Source of the DNA: Actinoplanes utahensis
Lineage (GTDB): Bacteria > Actinomycetota > Actinomycetes > Mycobacteriales > Micromonosporaceae
Assembly: GCF_016862455.1 (NCBI RefSeq)
Contig: NZ_BOMZ01000002.1
Coordinates: 114,452 to 178,451 of the forward strand
DNA length: 64,000 nucleotides
Reading direction: 5' to 3'
Positions 45,058-53,452 of this stretch are shown piece after piece. The stretch's first letter is position 1, and each line of letters begins with the position of its first letter. Under the pieces are notes generated by a model. The model saw only the letters and a list, made by a program, of their open reading frames with translations. It did no database searches and was not told where the DNA came from. The translations under genes were made by a program, and so were the position numbers.

Positions 45058-46035
45058 TCAGCTGGAACCGCGGACGGTCAGGGTGGTCGGCAGGCGGGGC
45101 GGGGCCGGCCGGGCCGGGTCCAGCAGACGGTGGACGGCGGACGCCGCCTCGTCCTCGGCAGGCACGTAGACCGACGACAGATCCGCTGCCTCGGCCAGGG
45201 CGCTGCCGTCGAACCCGACGACGGCGACGTCGGCGGCGACCCGGCGTCCCGCCTCGCGCAGCGCCTGCAGCACCCCCATCGCGGTGACGTCGCAGGCCGC
45301 GAACACGGCGTCGAGCCGCGGCTCCCGCGCCAGCAGTTCCCTGGTCGCCGCGTAGGCGCGAGCGTGGGTGAAATCGCCGTCCACCGCGGTCACGGATTGT
45401 GCCGCTCCGGCCATCCCGCGCAGGAATCCGGTTCGCCGCTCGCGGGCGCACGGCGTAGCCGGGCCGAAGACCGCCCCGACATGCCGGCGCCCGCTGGTCA
45501 CCAGGTGGACACCGGCCTGAAAACCGCCACTGTCGTTGTCCGGGGCGACGAACGACACGCTCGGCGCGGACCGGCCCAGCGCGACCACCCGGCCCCGGCG
45601 CGCGTAGGCGGCACCGGCCGCCCCCGGCACGTTGATCAGCAGCCGTCCGAGCGGCGGGTCGGTGTCGTCCTGGAGCGCCTCGTCCCTCGGCGCTTCGGAC
45701 ACCCGGCGGACCTCCAGCGCGATGTCCAGGTCCCCCAGGGCACGCATGGCGCCGGTCAAGACCCGCCCGTAGAACGGTTTCGCACTCATCGCCGCCGGAT
45801 CTGCATCGACGATCAGGATCTCGATCCGCTCCCGCCGGTCAGCGCCGCCGCGGCCGGTCGCCAGCGCACGAGCCACCGGGTTCGCCTCGTACCCGAGTTC
45901 CGCCGCCACCGTCCGCACCCGCCGCCGGACCGTTTCGGAGACGCCATAGGCACCGTTGATCGCCCGCGAGGCCGAGGCCCGCGACACTCCGGCGGTGCGA
46001 GCGACGACGGCGAGCGTGGGACGCTGGTCCTTCAT
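45058..46035 (-). CDS. LacI-family transcriptional regulator
   Basis: 325 residues. Helix-turn-helix TLAVVARTAGVSRASASRAI and hinge region NPVARALATGR at the N-terminus; effector domain with HVGAVFGPATPCARERRTGF and VAVVGFDGSALAEAADLSS. No sugar genes adjoin it, so its target is not evident. GGATCA at 46036 and TGATCC at 46052 flank its start codon region and could be an autoregulatory site. Its upstream region is occupied by a 45-bp tandem repeat. Confidence 0.9.
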   Translation of the reverse strand: MKDQRPTLAVVARTAGVSRASASRAINGAYGVSETVRRRVRTVAAELGYEANPVARALATGRGGADRRERIEILIVDADPAAMSAKPFYGRVLTGAMRALGDLDIALEVRRVSEAPRDEALQDDTDPPLGRLLINVPGAAGAAYARRGRVVALGRSAPSVSFVAPDNDSGGFQAGVHLVTSGRRHVGAVFGPATPCARERRTGFLRGMAGAAQSVTAVDGDFTHARAYAATRELLAREPRLDAVFAACDVTAMGVLQALREAGRRVAADVAVVGFDGSALAEAADLSSVYVPAEDEAASAVHRLLDPARPAPPRLPTTLTVRGSS

Positions 46036-46090
46036 GGATCAAGGGTATCGATGATCCGCCCGCGGCCGGGCCCGTTCCCTCCGGCCTCCC

Positions 46091-46316
46091 GGCCGCCGCT
46101 CACACGACATCCGGGCCACGCCCTACACGAAGGACGGCCGCTCACACCACGCCCGAGCCAGCGCCCTACACGAAGGGCCGCCGCTCACACGACGCCCGAG
46201 CCAGCGCCTTTCACGAGGGGTCTCCGCTTATAGAGCGTCCGGGCCCGCGCCATACGCGACGTTCAGGCCGCCGTCTATAAAGCGTCCGAGCCGGCGCCTA
46301 CGCAGCGTCCGGGCTC
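46091..46316. repeat. Five degenerate tandem repeats of 42-47 bp
   Basis: Units begin near 46093, 46136, 46178, 46221 and 46268 with the pattern CCGCTCACACGACGCCCGA, then GCCAGCGCCCTACACGA. Units 1-3 are close; units 4-5 have drifted. The last unit runs into the 3' end of the PH-domain membrane gene and encodes its final residues. The array fills the intergenic space (46036-46297) in front of the LacI gene. Confidence 0.8.
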
Positions 46317-46804
46317 GCGATGTCGAGCAGTCTGCCGGACCGCGGCACCGCGCGCTGCCGCAACTGCCGGCACACCTCCCGGAACAACTGAGGCCGATGG
46401 TGGAACTCCAGGCCCTGCTCCCACATCGCGGTGTTGACCCGCCCGCCGTCACGCAGCGCCAGAAACACGGTCTTCCCCGCCGGGATCCGCAGTGGCCCCG
46501 CCCGGTGAACCACCTCGTCGACGAACACACCGTCCACATCGGCCCACGGCACCGTCCGGGTCCGCAGGACGCCACGAACCCGGACGGCATGCTCGCTGAA
46601 GTAGACGCCCATCCGGGCGACCTGCCAGGAGCCCGCGGCCCAGACCAGCAGGAACAGGGCCGCCAGCAGCACCGCGGCGTCCGTGCCGAGGTCGAAGAGC
46701 CGTGCCGTCGTCCAGTGCAGGTAGGCCAGCCCGAAAGCCTCCCAGACGACGACAGCCCACCGGGCCCGTGCGGGCTGCCACGCCCGCACCCAATCCTCGA
46801 CCAT
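46298..46804 (-). CDS. Small membrane protein with bacterial PH-like domain
   Basis: 168 residues: two membrane helices (WAVVVWEAFGLAYLHWTTA, AAVLLAALFLLVWAAGSW) then a beta-rich domain starting MGVYFSEHAVRVRGVLRTRTVPWADV and continuing with GKTVFLALRDGGRV, as in bacterial PH-domain membrane proteins. Function unknown. Its C-terminus is partly encoded by the last unit of the tandem repeat. Confidence 0.75.
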   Translation of the reverse strand: MVEDWVRAWQPARARWAVVVWEAFGLAYLHWTTARLFDLGTDAAVLLAALFLLVWAAGSWQVARMGVYFSEHAVRVRGVLRTRTVPWADVDGVFVDEVVHRAGPLRIPAGKTVFLALRDGGRVNTAMWEQGLEFHHRPQLFREVCRQLRQRAVPRSGRLLDIASPDAA

Positions 46805-46934
46805 GATCCATCCGTTCGCCCGACGACAAGCCGTACCGGATCTGCACGCTAATCAACGTGCTGAGGGACGTCCGTAGTACTTTTCGGTCGAGTTGACAGA
46901 GGCCTGACCATTTTCACCCCGGCGGGGCCGATCG

Positions 46935-48092
46935 TCAGGTCTGGATCAATGGCTGGTACTCCTCGGCGGTCAGGCCGAACGTCCAGGCCACGCCCTCGCG
47001 CGCGGTCCGGGTCGACGGCGGGACGCGGAGCCAGTAGACACGGCTGGTGCCGTCCGGCTCCGGTGTCGCGTTGACGACCTCGACCATGACGAGGGGCTCG
47101 TCGCCGGGCAGGTCGAGCCACCACAGCGTGCCGGCCTCGTCGGTGCCCCGCTCACGGGCGCCGGCGTCACGCAGATAGCGGTCGTAACCGAAGTGCTCCA
47201 GCATCACCCGGCGGATCTCGGCGTTGTCCTCGCGGCGGATCCGGTCGACGGTCAGCGTCGGCAGCTCGGCGGCCAGACCGGCGGGGATCGGCATGCCGCG
47301 CCACGCCCACAGGCCGTAGCCGTCGGGGTATTCCAGGGCGGCGCCCTCCCCCCGGTGCAGGCGGCCGACGTTGTCGCGCTCCAGCAGGGCGGGGCGCTCG
47401 GTGAGAACGGCGACCCGCTCGTTGGCCCACCACCAGCCGCTGTGCCGGGCCACCTCGGCGAGGCCGGTCAGCCCGTCCATCAGCCCGGCCTCGGGAACCA
47501 GCCTGCCGGCGGCCTCGAACGTGCTGAGCCAGGTGCCGTCGTGCTGCCCGTAGATCGCGTCGAGCAACGGTCTCCGCACCGCCGGGCCCAGGTCGCCGGA
47601 CAGGCCGGTGACCAGGTCCTCACCGAGCCGGGATCGCAGCCGGCCGGCGATCAGGTCCATCACCAGCGCCCAGGACCGGCGCCCGGCGGCGGCGCTGAGC
47701 TGTGCCCAGCCGTCCGCGCCGAGAGCCTCCACGGAGGCTTTGCGGGCGGCCGCCCACGGCTCGGTCCGCACCTGGCGGCGCACCGACCCGCCCGCCGTCG
47801 CCCCCGGTGCCCAGCCCTGCAGGCGCAGCTCCGCACGCACGTCGGCGACCCAGTCCGGAACCTCCGTGTCCGCGGAGACGCCGGAGGTGAGCAGCGCGAC
47901 GGCGGCGGCGCCGGCGCGCGGTGAACCGAACCAGTAGACGTGCTCCGGTGGCTGGAGGCCGGCGAGACGGTACGACTCGCGTACCCCCGCCTCGGCGGCC
48001 GCACGCACGGCGGACCCGGTCTGGACCGCGGCGGCCAGCCACTGATCCTCGATGGCCGCGGCCATCGCCTCCTGGGCGTGGGTCAGCTTCAT
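46935..48092 (-). CDS. DUF6745 family protein
   Basis: 385 residues, soluble. Recognisable conserved blocks: PPEHVYWFGSPRAGAAAV, SGWWWANERVAVLTERP, LEYPDGYGLWAWRGMPIP and a C-terminal LLWLD-type strand followed by YWLRVPPSTRTAREGVAWTF. I recall these from actinobacterial and cyanobacterial DUF6745 proteins, of unknown role. It is followed downstream by nothing close but preceded in the operon by the 105-residue gene, 12 bp away; the two occur together in other genomes as far as I remember. Confidence 0.8.
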   Translation of the reverse strand: MKLTHAQEAMAAAIEDQWLAAAVQTGSAVRAAAEAGVRESYRLAGLQPPEHVYWFGSPRAGAAAVALLTSGVSADTEVPDWVADVRAELRLQGWAPGATAGGSVRRQVRTEPWAAARKASVEALGADGWAQLSAAAGRRSWALVMDLIAGRLRSRLGEDLVTGLSGDLGPAVRRPLLDAIYGQHDGTWLSTFEAAGRLVPEAGLMDGLTGLAEVARHSGWWWANERVAVLTERPALLERDNVGRLHRGEGAALEYPDGYGLWAWRGMPIPAGLAAELPTLTVDRIRREDNAEIRRVMLEHFGYDRYLRDAGARERGTDEAGTLWWLDLPGDEPLVMVEVVNATPEPDGTSRVYWLRVPPSTRTAREGVAWTFGLTAEEYQPLIQT

Positions 48093-48104
48093 GGGCCGCT
48101 CCTC

Positions 48105-48422
48105 TCAGTCCGCGACCGGGCGGAACGCGCCCGGAATGTACTCCCGCTGGCGGACCACCCGGTAGTGGCCGGCGGGCAGCGGGATCGGCCCATGCTCCTC
48201 GTGGGAGACCCGGCCGTGCGCCAGCGCCTCGATGAACATCCGCTCCGGATCGTCGATGTCGGCGAGCAGCCGCAGCCCCGGCCCGGCGACCACGTGTGCG
48301 TGCCCGGTGGCCTCACCGCGGGCCAGCACCATCCGCCCGCGCCGGTCGCGGGGAACCGGCGCGCACACGGGCACCGACTCCTCCGGAACCGGGATGATCA
48401 ACACATCGCCCTGACGGTACAT
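48105..48422 (-). CDS. Small conserved protein paired with DUF6745
   Basis: 105 residues starting MYRQGDVLIIPVPEE. The middle has RGEATGHAHVVAGPG, with histidines that might bind metal, and the end GHYRVVRQREYIPG. Function unknown. First gene of a pair with DUF6745. An ISL3-type element has inserted 56 bp upstream of the ATG and may have separated it from its promoter. Confidence 0.75.
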   Translation of the reverse strand: MYRQGDVLIIPVPEESVPVCAPVPRDRRGRMVLARGEATGHAHVVAGPGLRLLADIDDPERMFIEALAHGRVSHEEHGPIPLPAGHYRVVRQREYIPGAFRPVAD

Positions 48423-48477
48423 CCGGCCTCCCCGAGCAACTCGTCTCTGTCGGAAGGGACGCTATCGCCGGGGTACG

Positions 48478-49923
48478 ACATTTTCGGCTCTTGTGATTGA
48501 TGTGTGGGTGGGTTCGGAGTTTCACGCTGGTAGTGATGGTCGGTGGCCGCCGAGGCTGAGCATGGCCAAGGCGATGATCGCTGTGGGTGTGCGGAAGCCG
48601 AATCCTCGGCGGATGATCAGTCGGATCTTGGTGTTGGTGGATTCGATCAAGGCGTTGGACAGCCGGTGGGTGATGGCGGCGATGATCGCGTCGCGGTCGC
48701 GGGTGATGCTGCGGGCGAGTTTGACGAACGGAGCCAGGCGGCAGCGGCGGGCCCAGCTGATCCACCGGTCCAGGGCCTCGATCGCTTCGGTGGGTGAGCG
48801 GTAAGCGATCGCGAACACGGTCCGCAGGCCTTCTTTCAGGGCCCAGCCTCGGTAGAGGGCCGGATGTGTCTTGGCGATCCAGGAGATCTGTTCGTGCCGG
48901 CGTTCGGTCAGGTCTTCGGGGTTCTTCCAGAGTGCCCAGCGGGCGTGTTCGAGGGCTTTGGTGTCGCCGGTCGGGCGGTGGTTGCGGTTGTTGGCGCGGC
49001 TGGTGCCGCGGGCCGCGCCGCGTGCGTGGTTCCAGGCGGCGCGGCGTAGTTCGTCGAGGGCGTCGGTGGCCCAGGCGACGACGTGGAACGCGTCGGCGCA
49101 GCGGATCGCTTGTGGGCAGTGCTGGGCGACGGCTTCGCGGATCCAGCCGGCGGCGTCGGAGCTGATGTGGGTGATGCGGACGCAGCGGTCGGGGCCGAGT
49201 CGGGTGAAGAACGCGGCGAGGGCGTTCTTGTCGGCGCCGGGTCCGGCCCAGACCAGGCGGCCGGTGTCGTGGTCGACGACGACGGTCAGATATTTGTGTC
49301 CTTTGCGGTAGGAGATTTCGTCGATGCCGATGCGGGTCAGGCCGTCGAGCAGGTCGACTTGGCGTTGGGTGTCGGCCCAGACCCGGCTGATCACGGCTCC
49401 GACGGTGCGCCAGGCGATCCGCATCAGCTGGGTGACGGCGGTTTTGGCGCAGGTGGTAGCGAGCCAGGCGACCTGTTGATCGAAGCCGAGGGTGTGGCCG
49501 GCGTGGTGTCGGGCCCACGGCACCGCGGCGACGACGATGCCGTGGTCGGGGCAGTTCACCCGGGGTGCGTCGGCTTCGACGTAGGCCATGAGCGTGCCGA
49601 GGTCCAGCGCTCGCCAGCGGCGTCGGCCTGCGCCTTGGTCATAGCCGGGGCAGCGGCAGCCGCAGATTCCGCAGCGGCGTCGGTAGCCGCGGGCCGGGCG
49701 GACCGAGGCGACGAGGGTGTCCTGGTCTTCGTGGAAGTCGACACGCTCGACGACGGCTTTCTGGAGTCCGAGCATCCGAGCCCATACCCTGGCATTACGC
49801 ACGCCGTTGTACCGCTTTCTACCGTTCTGACCTTAGACAAGCCAGAACCTAAGCGGGACAACGGCGTGCACTGCTTGAACAGCCTGAAACCACCCACACA
49901 AGCGTCAGTAGAACCACATTTTC
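48478..49923. mobile_element. Complete ISL3-family insertion sequence with 8-bp target duplication
   Basis: Element at 48486-49915 (1430 bp). The left end starts GGCTCTTGTGATTGATGTGT and the right end, read inward, starts GGTTCTACTGACGCTTGTGT; over 32 bases about 23 match, including TGTGTGGGTGG. The flanks carry identical ACATTTTC copies at 48478-48485 and 49916-49923. Eight-base duplications are usual for ISL3 elements. The intact ends, uninterrupted transposase and perfect duplication point to a recent insertion. Confidence 0.93.
48522..49802 (-). CDS. ISL3-family transposase
   Basis: 426 residues, full length. N-terminal zinc ribbon (RRCGICGCRCPGYD and VNCPDHG), helix-turn-helix region, then the DDE domain with GIDEISYRKGHKYLTVVVD (first Asp), ITHISSDAAGWIREAV (second Asp) and SNALIESTNTKIRLIIRRGF (Glu). 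It cuts and pastes its own element, between the terminal repeats at 48486 and 49915. Codon use is slightly less G/C-extreme than the neighbours. Confidence 0.96.
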   Translation of the reverse strand: MRNARVWARMLGLQKAVVERVDFHEDQDTLVASVRPARGYRRRCGICGCRCPGYDQGAGRRRWRALDLGTLMAYVEADAPRVNCPDHGIVVAAVPWARHHAGHTLGFDQQVAWLATTCAKTAVTQLMRIAWRTVGAVISRVWADTQRQVDLLDGLTRIGIDEISYRKGHKYLTVVVDHDTGRLVWAGPGADKNALAAFFTRLGPDRCVRITHISSDAAGWIREAVAQHCPQAIRCADAFHVVAWATDALDELRRAAWNHARGAARGTSRANNRNHRPTGDTKALEHARWALWKNPEDLTERRHEQISWIAKTHPALYRGWALKEGLRTVFAIAYRSPTEAIEALDRWISWARRCRLAPFVKLARSITRDRDAIIAAITHRLSNALIESTNTKIRLIIRRGFGFRTPTAIIALAMLSLGGHRPSLPA

Positions 49924-49958
49924 GCCGCCGGCCGGCGGTACGACGGGCCGCGACCGGT

Positions 49959-50339
49959 TCAGCGGACGTTGAGACGGGCGACGGAGACGACCTGACCGGC
50001 CCGGACGGTGACGAAGACGGGCTTCTGGGCGGCGTTGTCGGCGATCGTGGCGAACTCGCGGAAGCTCACCTCGCGGGTCGCCACGCGGGTACGCGGATCG
50101 GATCCGCGTCGTAGTCGAAGTACACCGGGCTCTTCTCGATCGGCAGGCTCACCTTGACGGCGCCGGCCAGCGCGACGACGGGGACGGCGCACCGGGGTGA
50201 GCCCGCCGGCAGCCGCAGCCGCCGGCAGTGGTCGTCACCGCTGAGGAACCGCGCCTCCGATATCGCCCGATGGTCCGAGGATCAGTGGGCCGCAGTGGAT
50301 CCGCCACGACACGGAAACCACCCGGCCGGACCCGGTCAT
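49959..50339 (-). pseudogene. Frameshifted small gene, function unknown
   Basis: An ATG at 50339 overlaps the lipoprotein stop as ATGA and opens MTGSGRVVSVSWRIHCGP, but this frame stops at 50235. A second frame continues as GDDHCRRLRLPAG then VSLPIEKSPVYFDYDAD, and a third ends the protein with EVSFREFATIADNAAQKPVF and VVSVARLNVR. The second switch coincides with a tandem GGATC duplication at 50095-50104; removing five bases restores the frame. The first switch is less certain. The IS lies just 36 bp beyond the stop. No family recognised. Confidence 0.5.
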
Positions 50340-51289
50340 TTGCCCGGGCCTGCGCTCGGAATGATCTTGTCGTCCACGAAACCGGTGCTGAACGCGGTGA
50401 TCATCGATGTGCTGTGCGGTCCTCCGGCGAACGGCGCCGCACCCGTCCGGGACAGCCGCCGCACGATCACACCGTCGTCGAACCCGTGCCCGGAGCAGCC
50501 GTCGTACCGCAGGAAGATCTCGCTGCCGCCGGTGCGCAGCACCATCGCCTCCTCGCCGTAGGCGACTTCCGGCAGACAGCTCCGCGGCCAGTCCGGTCCC
50601 CCGCCGGCGGGCGCCTGCACGATCTGCGCGAGGGCCTGCCCCGCCGCCGGTCCCTCCAGGCGCGACCCGGCGATCAGGAACGCGCCGGACGGGCCGAGTT
50701 CGTAGCGGCACAGCGACAGGGCGGTCACGTCCCGCAATGTGGCGACGTCGGTGGCCGGGAGCGGCCGCAGGTCCGGTTTCGCGCTGATCGGATGGGTGGC
50801 CGGGCATCCGTACGCGTCGGTCCGCACCCGGTGGACCGTCGCCGCGATCCGCCGGCGCAACTCCTTCTCCGCCTGAATCACCACTTCGACCCCGGCGATC
50901 CGGACGGTGGTCCGGTCCCCTCGATCCTCGACACCGTCCCGCTCCTCCGGCGGATCACCGAACGCGACGACGGTTCCGGTGTTCTCCAGCCGGTCCTCCC
51001 CGTCGCCGCAGGCGATCGCCGGTGTCACGGTGGGCCGCGCCACCACAGGCGGCTTGTCCGGCACGTCACTGCGCACGCACCACGCCTCGAGCCGGGTGCC
51101 GCGTCCCGCCCAGCCGAACTCGCCCGGCACCCCGACCTGCACCCCGCCGTACGACTCCCATCGCCAGCCGGACGGCAGCAGTTCCGACGACGACGAGGAG
51201 GGCGACGGGGCCTCCGGAGCGGCCGGCGCACCACATCCCGCAAGCATCAGCAGCACGAACACGGCGGCGATCGGTCGTACACCGTTCAT
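50336..51289 (-). CDS. Secreted lipoprotein of unknown function
   Basis: 317 residues from the ATG at 51289; lipobox LLMLAGC at the end of a short signal. A Ser/Pro-rich linker (SPSSSSSELLPSG) follows, then a beta-rich domain with six to eight cysteines (for example RLEAWCVRSD, TPAIACGDG, AYGCPATH, RSCLPEV, YDGCSGHG) that may pair outside the cell. I do not recognise the family. An in-frame ATG at 51307 is an alternative. It diverges from the PP2C gene. Confidence 0.75.
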   Translation of the reverse strand: MNGVRPIAAVFVLLMLAGCGAPAAPEAPSPSSSSSELLPSGWRWESYGGVQVGVPGEFGWAGRGTRLEAWCVRSDVPDKPPVVARPTVTPAIACGDGEDRLENTGTVVAFGDPPEERDGVEDRGDRTTVRIAGVEVVIQAEKELRRRIAATVHRVRTDAYGCPATHPISAKPDLRPLPATDVATLRDVTALSLCRYELGPSGAFLIAGSRLEGPAAGQALAQIVQAPAGGGPDWPRSCLPEVAYGEEAMVLRTGGSEIFLRYDGCSGHGFDDGVIVRRLSRTGAAPFAGGPHSTSMITAFSTGFVDDKIIPSAGPGK

Positions 51290-51376
51290 GAGGAGTCCCC
51301 GTCCCATCGAAATGATCATTCCCCGATGAGACGCCGGATCCGCGGCGCACGGTTCCCGCTGGGAAGAATGAGGCGC

Positions 51377-52099
51377 ATGAGAATCAGGACGGCACGGTGG
51401 GAGATCGGCGGGCGGCGGCTGACCGTGACCGCCGGCAGCGTGGTCGGCAACCGCTACCCGGACAACTTCGACGTGCTGCACCTCGACGAAGTCCGGCCGC
51501 TCGCGGTGGTCGCCGACGGGATGGGCGACGGCCCGGGCAGCACGGCCGCCGGGCGTACCACCGTGGCGGTCTTCATCCGGGAGGCCGCGACCGGACCGGC
51601 CGCCCTGCGTGCCGCGGTCGCCGCGGTCCAGGTCGCCGTGCGGGACGCGGGCCGGGCCCAGCCCGGTCTGACCGGTTGCACGCTCACCGCGTTCCTCGGC
51701 GGCGACGACGGCGACGCGTGGATCGTGCAGCTCGGTGACTCCCGCGCCTACCGGCTGCGCGACGGCTGCCTGGAACTGCTGACCAGCGATCACACCGCCG
51801 CCTGGCTGGGCATCCTCAACGGCTGGTACGCGGCGGACTCACGGGAGGCCTACTACGACAGGCACCGGTTGACCCGTTACGCCGGCCATCCCGGGATGCC
51901 CGAGCCGGATCTGCTCAACGTCGCCCTCCGGCCGGGCGATCGATTCCTGCTCTGCACGGACGGCGTCTCCGACCAGATCGACGACCGCGCACTGGCCCGG
52001 CTACTGGCCGACGGCACTCCGGTCGAGACCGTTCTTGATCAGACCCTCAGGACCGGCGGCGACGACAACGCCACCGCCGTCCTGATCCACGTCAGCTGA
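51377..52099 (+). CDS. PP2C-type Ser/Thr protein phosphatase
   Basis: 240 residues. Metal-binding and catalytic motifs of PPM phosphatases are present: VVADGMGDGPGS, VQLGDSRAYRL, LLCTDGVSDQID and GGDDNATAVLI. No membrane segment. It would oppose Ser/Thr kinases; no kinase gene is adjacent. The second of two close ATGs (51377) has the better spaced AGG; the first is at 51368. Confidence 0.92.
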   Translation: MRIRTARWEIGGRRLTVTAGSVVGNRYPDNFDVLHLDEVRPLAVVADGMGDGPGSTAAGRTTVAVFIREAATGPAALRAAVAAVQVAVRDAGRAQPGLTGCTLTAFLGGDDGDAWIVQLGDSRAYRLRDGCLELLTSDHTAAWLGILNGWYAADSREAYYDRHRLTRYAGHPGMPEPDLLNVALRPGDRFLLCTDGVSDQIDDRALARLLADGTPVETVLDQTLRTGGDDNATAVLIHVS

Positions 52100-52102
52100 C
52101 GC

Positions 52103-52531
52103 TCAGTCGCAGCGGGGGTAGGTCTCGCTCAGCGTGGCCTTGCAGTAGACGTTGCCACCGCCGGGAATCCGGATCCACTGCCCCTTCTTGATCTTGTTGT
52201 TGTTCCAGAAGAAGTCGTTGTAGTTGTACGTGAAGGCGTCCACGTCGACACTGTTGCCGCCCCGCAGCCCACCCGGTGCGAGGTCGTTCTGCGTGCACTT
52301 GTACGTCGTGGTGGTGGTTCCCCGCCACTGCGCGCACTTGTTCGGACCGGAGTTCCAGGTCTCGGTGGTCGTCATCTTGAACCGGGTGTTGTTGTTGACG
52401 CTCCCGCAGCCGACGTTGCCGGTACAACCCCCGGCCATGGCGCTCGACGGCGCAACGAACATCGACCCGGTGACCATCGTGACCGCTGCGGCCGCAAGGC
52501 CCGCGGCACGCCGGACGCTCATACGAGGCAT
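52103..52531 (-). CDS. Small secreted protein, Asn/Thr-rich with paired cysteines
   Basis: 142 residues from the ATG at 52531, preceded by GGAAGGGAAG. Signal peptide ends near PSSAMAGG. The mature part has six cysteines (GGCTGNVGCGS, NKCAQW, YKCTQN, VYCKATL, YPRCD) and is rich in N, T and W. I do not recognise a family; it is probably a disulphide-stabilised extracellular protein. It overlaps nothing and ends 4 bp from the convergent phosphatase stop. Confidence 0.75.
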   Translation of the reverse strand: MPRMSVRRAAGLAAAAVTMVTGSMFVAPSSAMAGGCTGNVGCGSVNNNTRFKMTTTETWNSGPNKCAQWRGTTTTTYKCTQNDLAPGGLRGGNSVDVDAFTYNYNDFFWNNNKIKKGQWIRIPGGGNVYCKATLSETYPRCD

Positions 52532-52621
52532 CCGCCACTTCCCTTCCATGGTGCTTTCCGTTCCGGCCCACGACGTGGACCGAAAAGGATCATGGCAGGG
52601 CCTGTCAACTGCGCCGAGAGA

Positions 52622-52915
52622 TCAAGGGCGGGGTGACGTACGGGTCCAGGAGCGCTCGCCGCGTCTGGAGGTGGCGGCGACACAGCGGGGACAGATGTAG
52701 CCGATCCGGTCCTCGGCGGTGATCACGTCGGTGGCCTTGAAGTCGAAGGGGACGTGCGGGAACCGGCGCAGCCGGGTGCGGCTGAGCGCCAGCCCGCAGA
52801 GTGTCTGATTCATGCCGGGTGTCCAGGCGTGCACCTCTCCCCCGGGCCGGCGGATGCCGTCGTCGCCGGTGTATTCACTCGACGCCGCCACCGATGCTGC
52901 TCTCGCTCGTGCCAT
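52622..52915 (-). CDS. Conserved actinobacterial small protein with CxxC
   Basis: 97 residues. The stretch GGEVHAWTPGMNQTLCGLAL, then FPHVPFDF, RIGYICPRCVAAT and SWTRTSPRP is one I recall as highly conserved among actinobacterial hypotheticals. The CPRC and single LCG cysteine could bind zinc. Function unknown. It diverges from the DUF2243/CtaG pair. Confidence 0.8.
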   Translation of the reverse strand: MARARAASVAASSEYTGDDGIRRPGGEVHAWTPGMNQTLCGLALSRTRLRRFPHVPFDFKATDVITAEDRIGYICPRCVAATSRRGERSWTRTSPRP

Positions 52916-52990
52916 GTCCGCCGGATTCCCGCCGCGGCGCCGCCTACACCTCGGCGTTTCGTCGATGCATCGCCGGGTAGGCGGGGTGCC

Positions 52991-53452
52991 GTGACCTCAA
53001 CAGAAACCCGGACCACCACGCTCACCCTGCCGGGAATCGTGCTCGGCGTCGGCCTGGGCGGCTTCCTCGACGGCATCCTGCTGCACCAGGTCCTGCAGTG
53101 GCATCACCTGCTGACCAGCGAATACCCGGTCGACACGGTCGACGGGCTGAAGATGAACACGCTCGGCGACGGACTGTTCCACACCGTCACCTGGCTGGCG
53201 GTGCTCGCCGGGATCGGCCTGCTGTACTCGCGGGTGACCTCCGACCGCGGCCGGGTGTGGCGCTCCCGGGAGCTGTGGGGCTGGATGCTCGCCGGCTGGG
53301 GCCTGTTCAACCTGGTCGAAGGGCTGATCGACCACCACCTGCTCGGCATCCACCACGTGCACGGCGGCCCGCGTCAGCTGCTGTGGGATCTCGGGTTCCT
53401 GGCGCTGGGGGCGGTGCTGGTCGTGGTCGGCTGGCTGGTGCAGCGGCGGTGA
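52991..53452 (+). CDS. DUF2243 membrane protein
   Basis: 153 residues starting with GTG at 52991. Four membrane helices; the first, PGIVLGVGLGGFLDGILLHQ, has the conserved histidine motif followed by QWHH, and DGLFHTVTWLAVLAGIGLLY and LIDHHLLGIHHVH supply further histidines. DUF2243 proteins are often encoded next to CtaG-type copper/oxidase assembly factors, as here: its stop overlaps the CtaG start as GTGA. A role in haem-copper oxidase assembly is likely but inferred. Confidence 0.9.
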   Translation: MTSTETRTTTLTLPGIVLGVGLGGFLDGILLHQVLQWHHLLTSEYPVDTVDGLKMNTLGDGLFHTVTWLAVLAGIGLLYSRVTSDRGRVWRSRELWGWMLAGWGLFNLVEGLIDHHLLGIHHVHGGPRQLLWDLGFLALGAVLVVVGWLVQRR

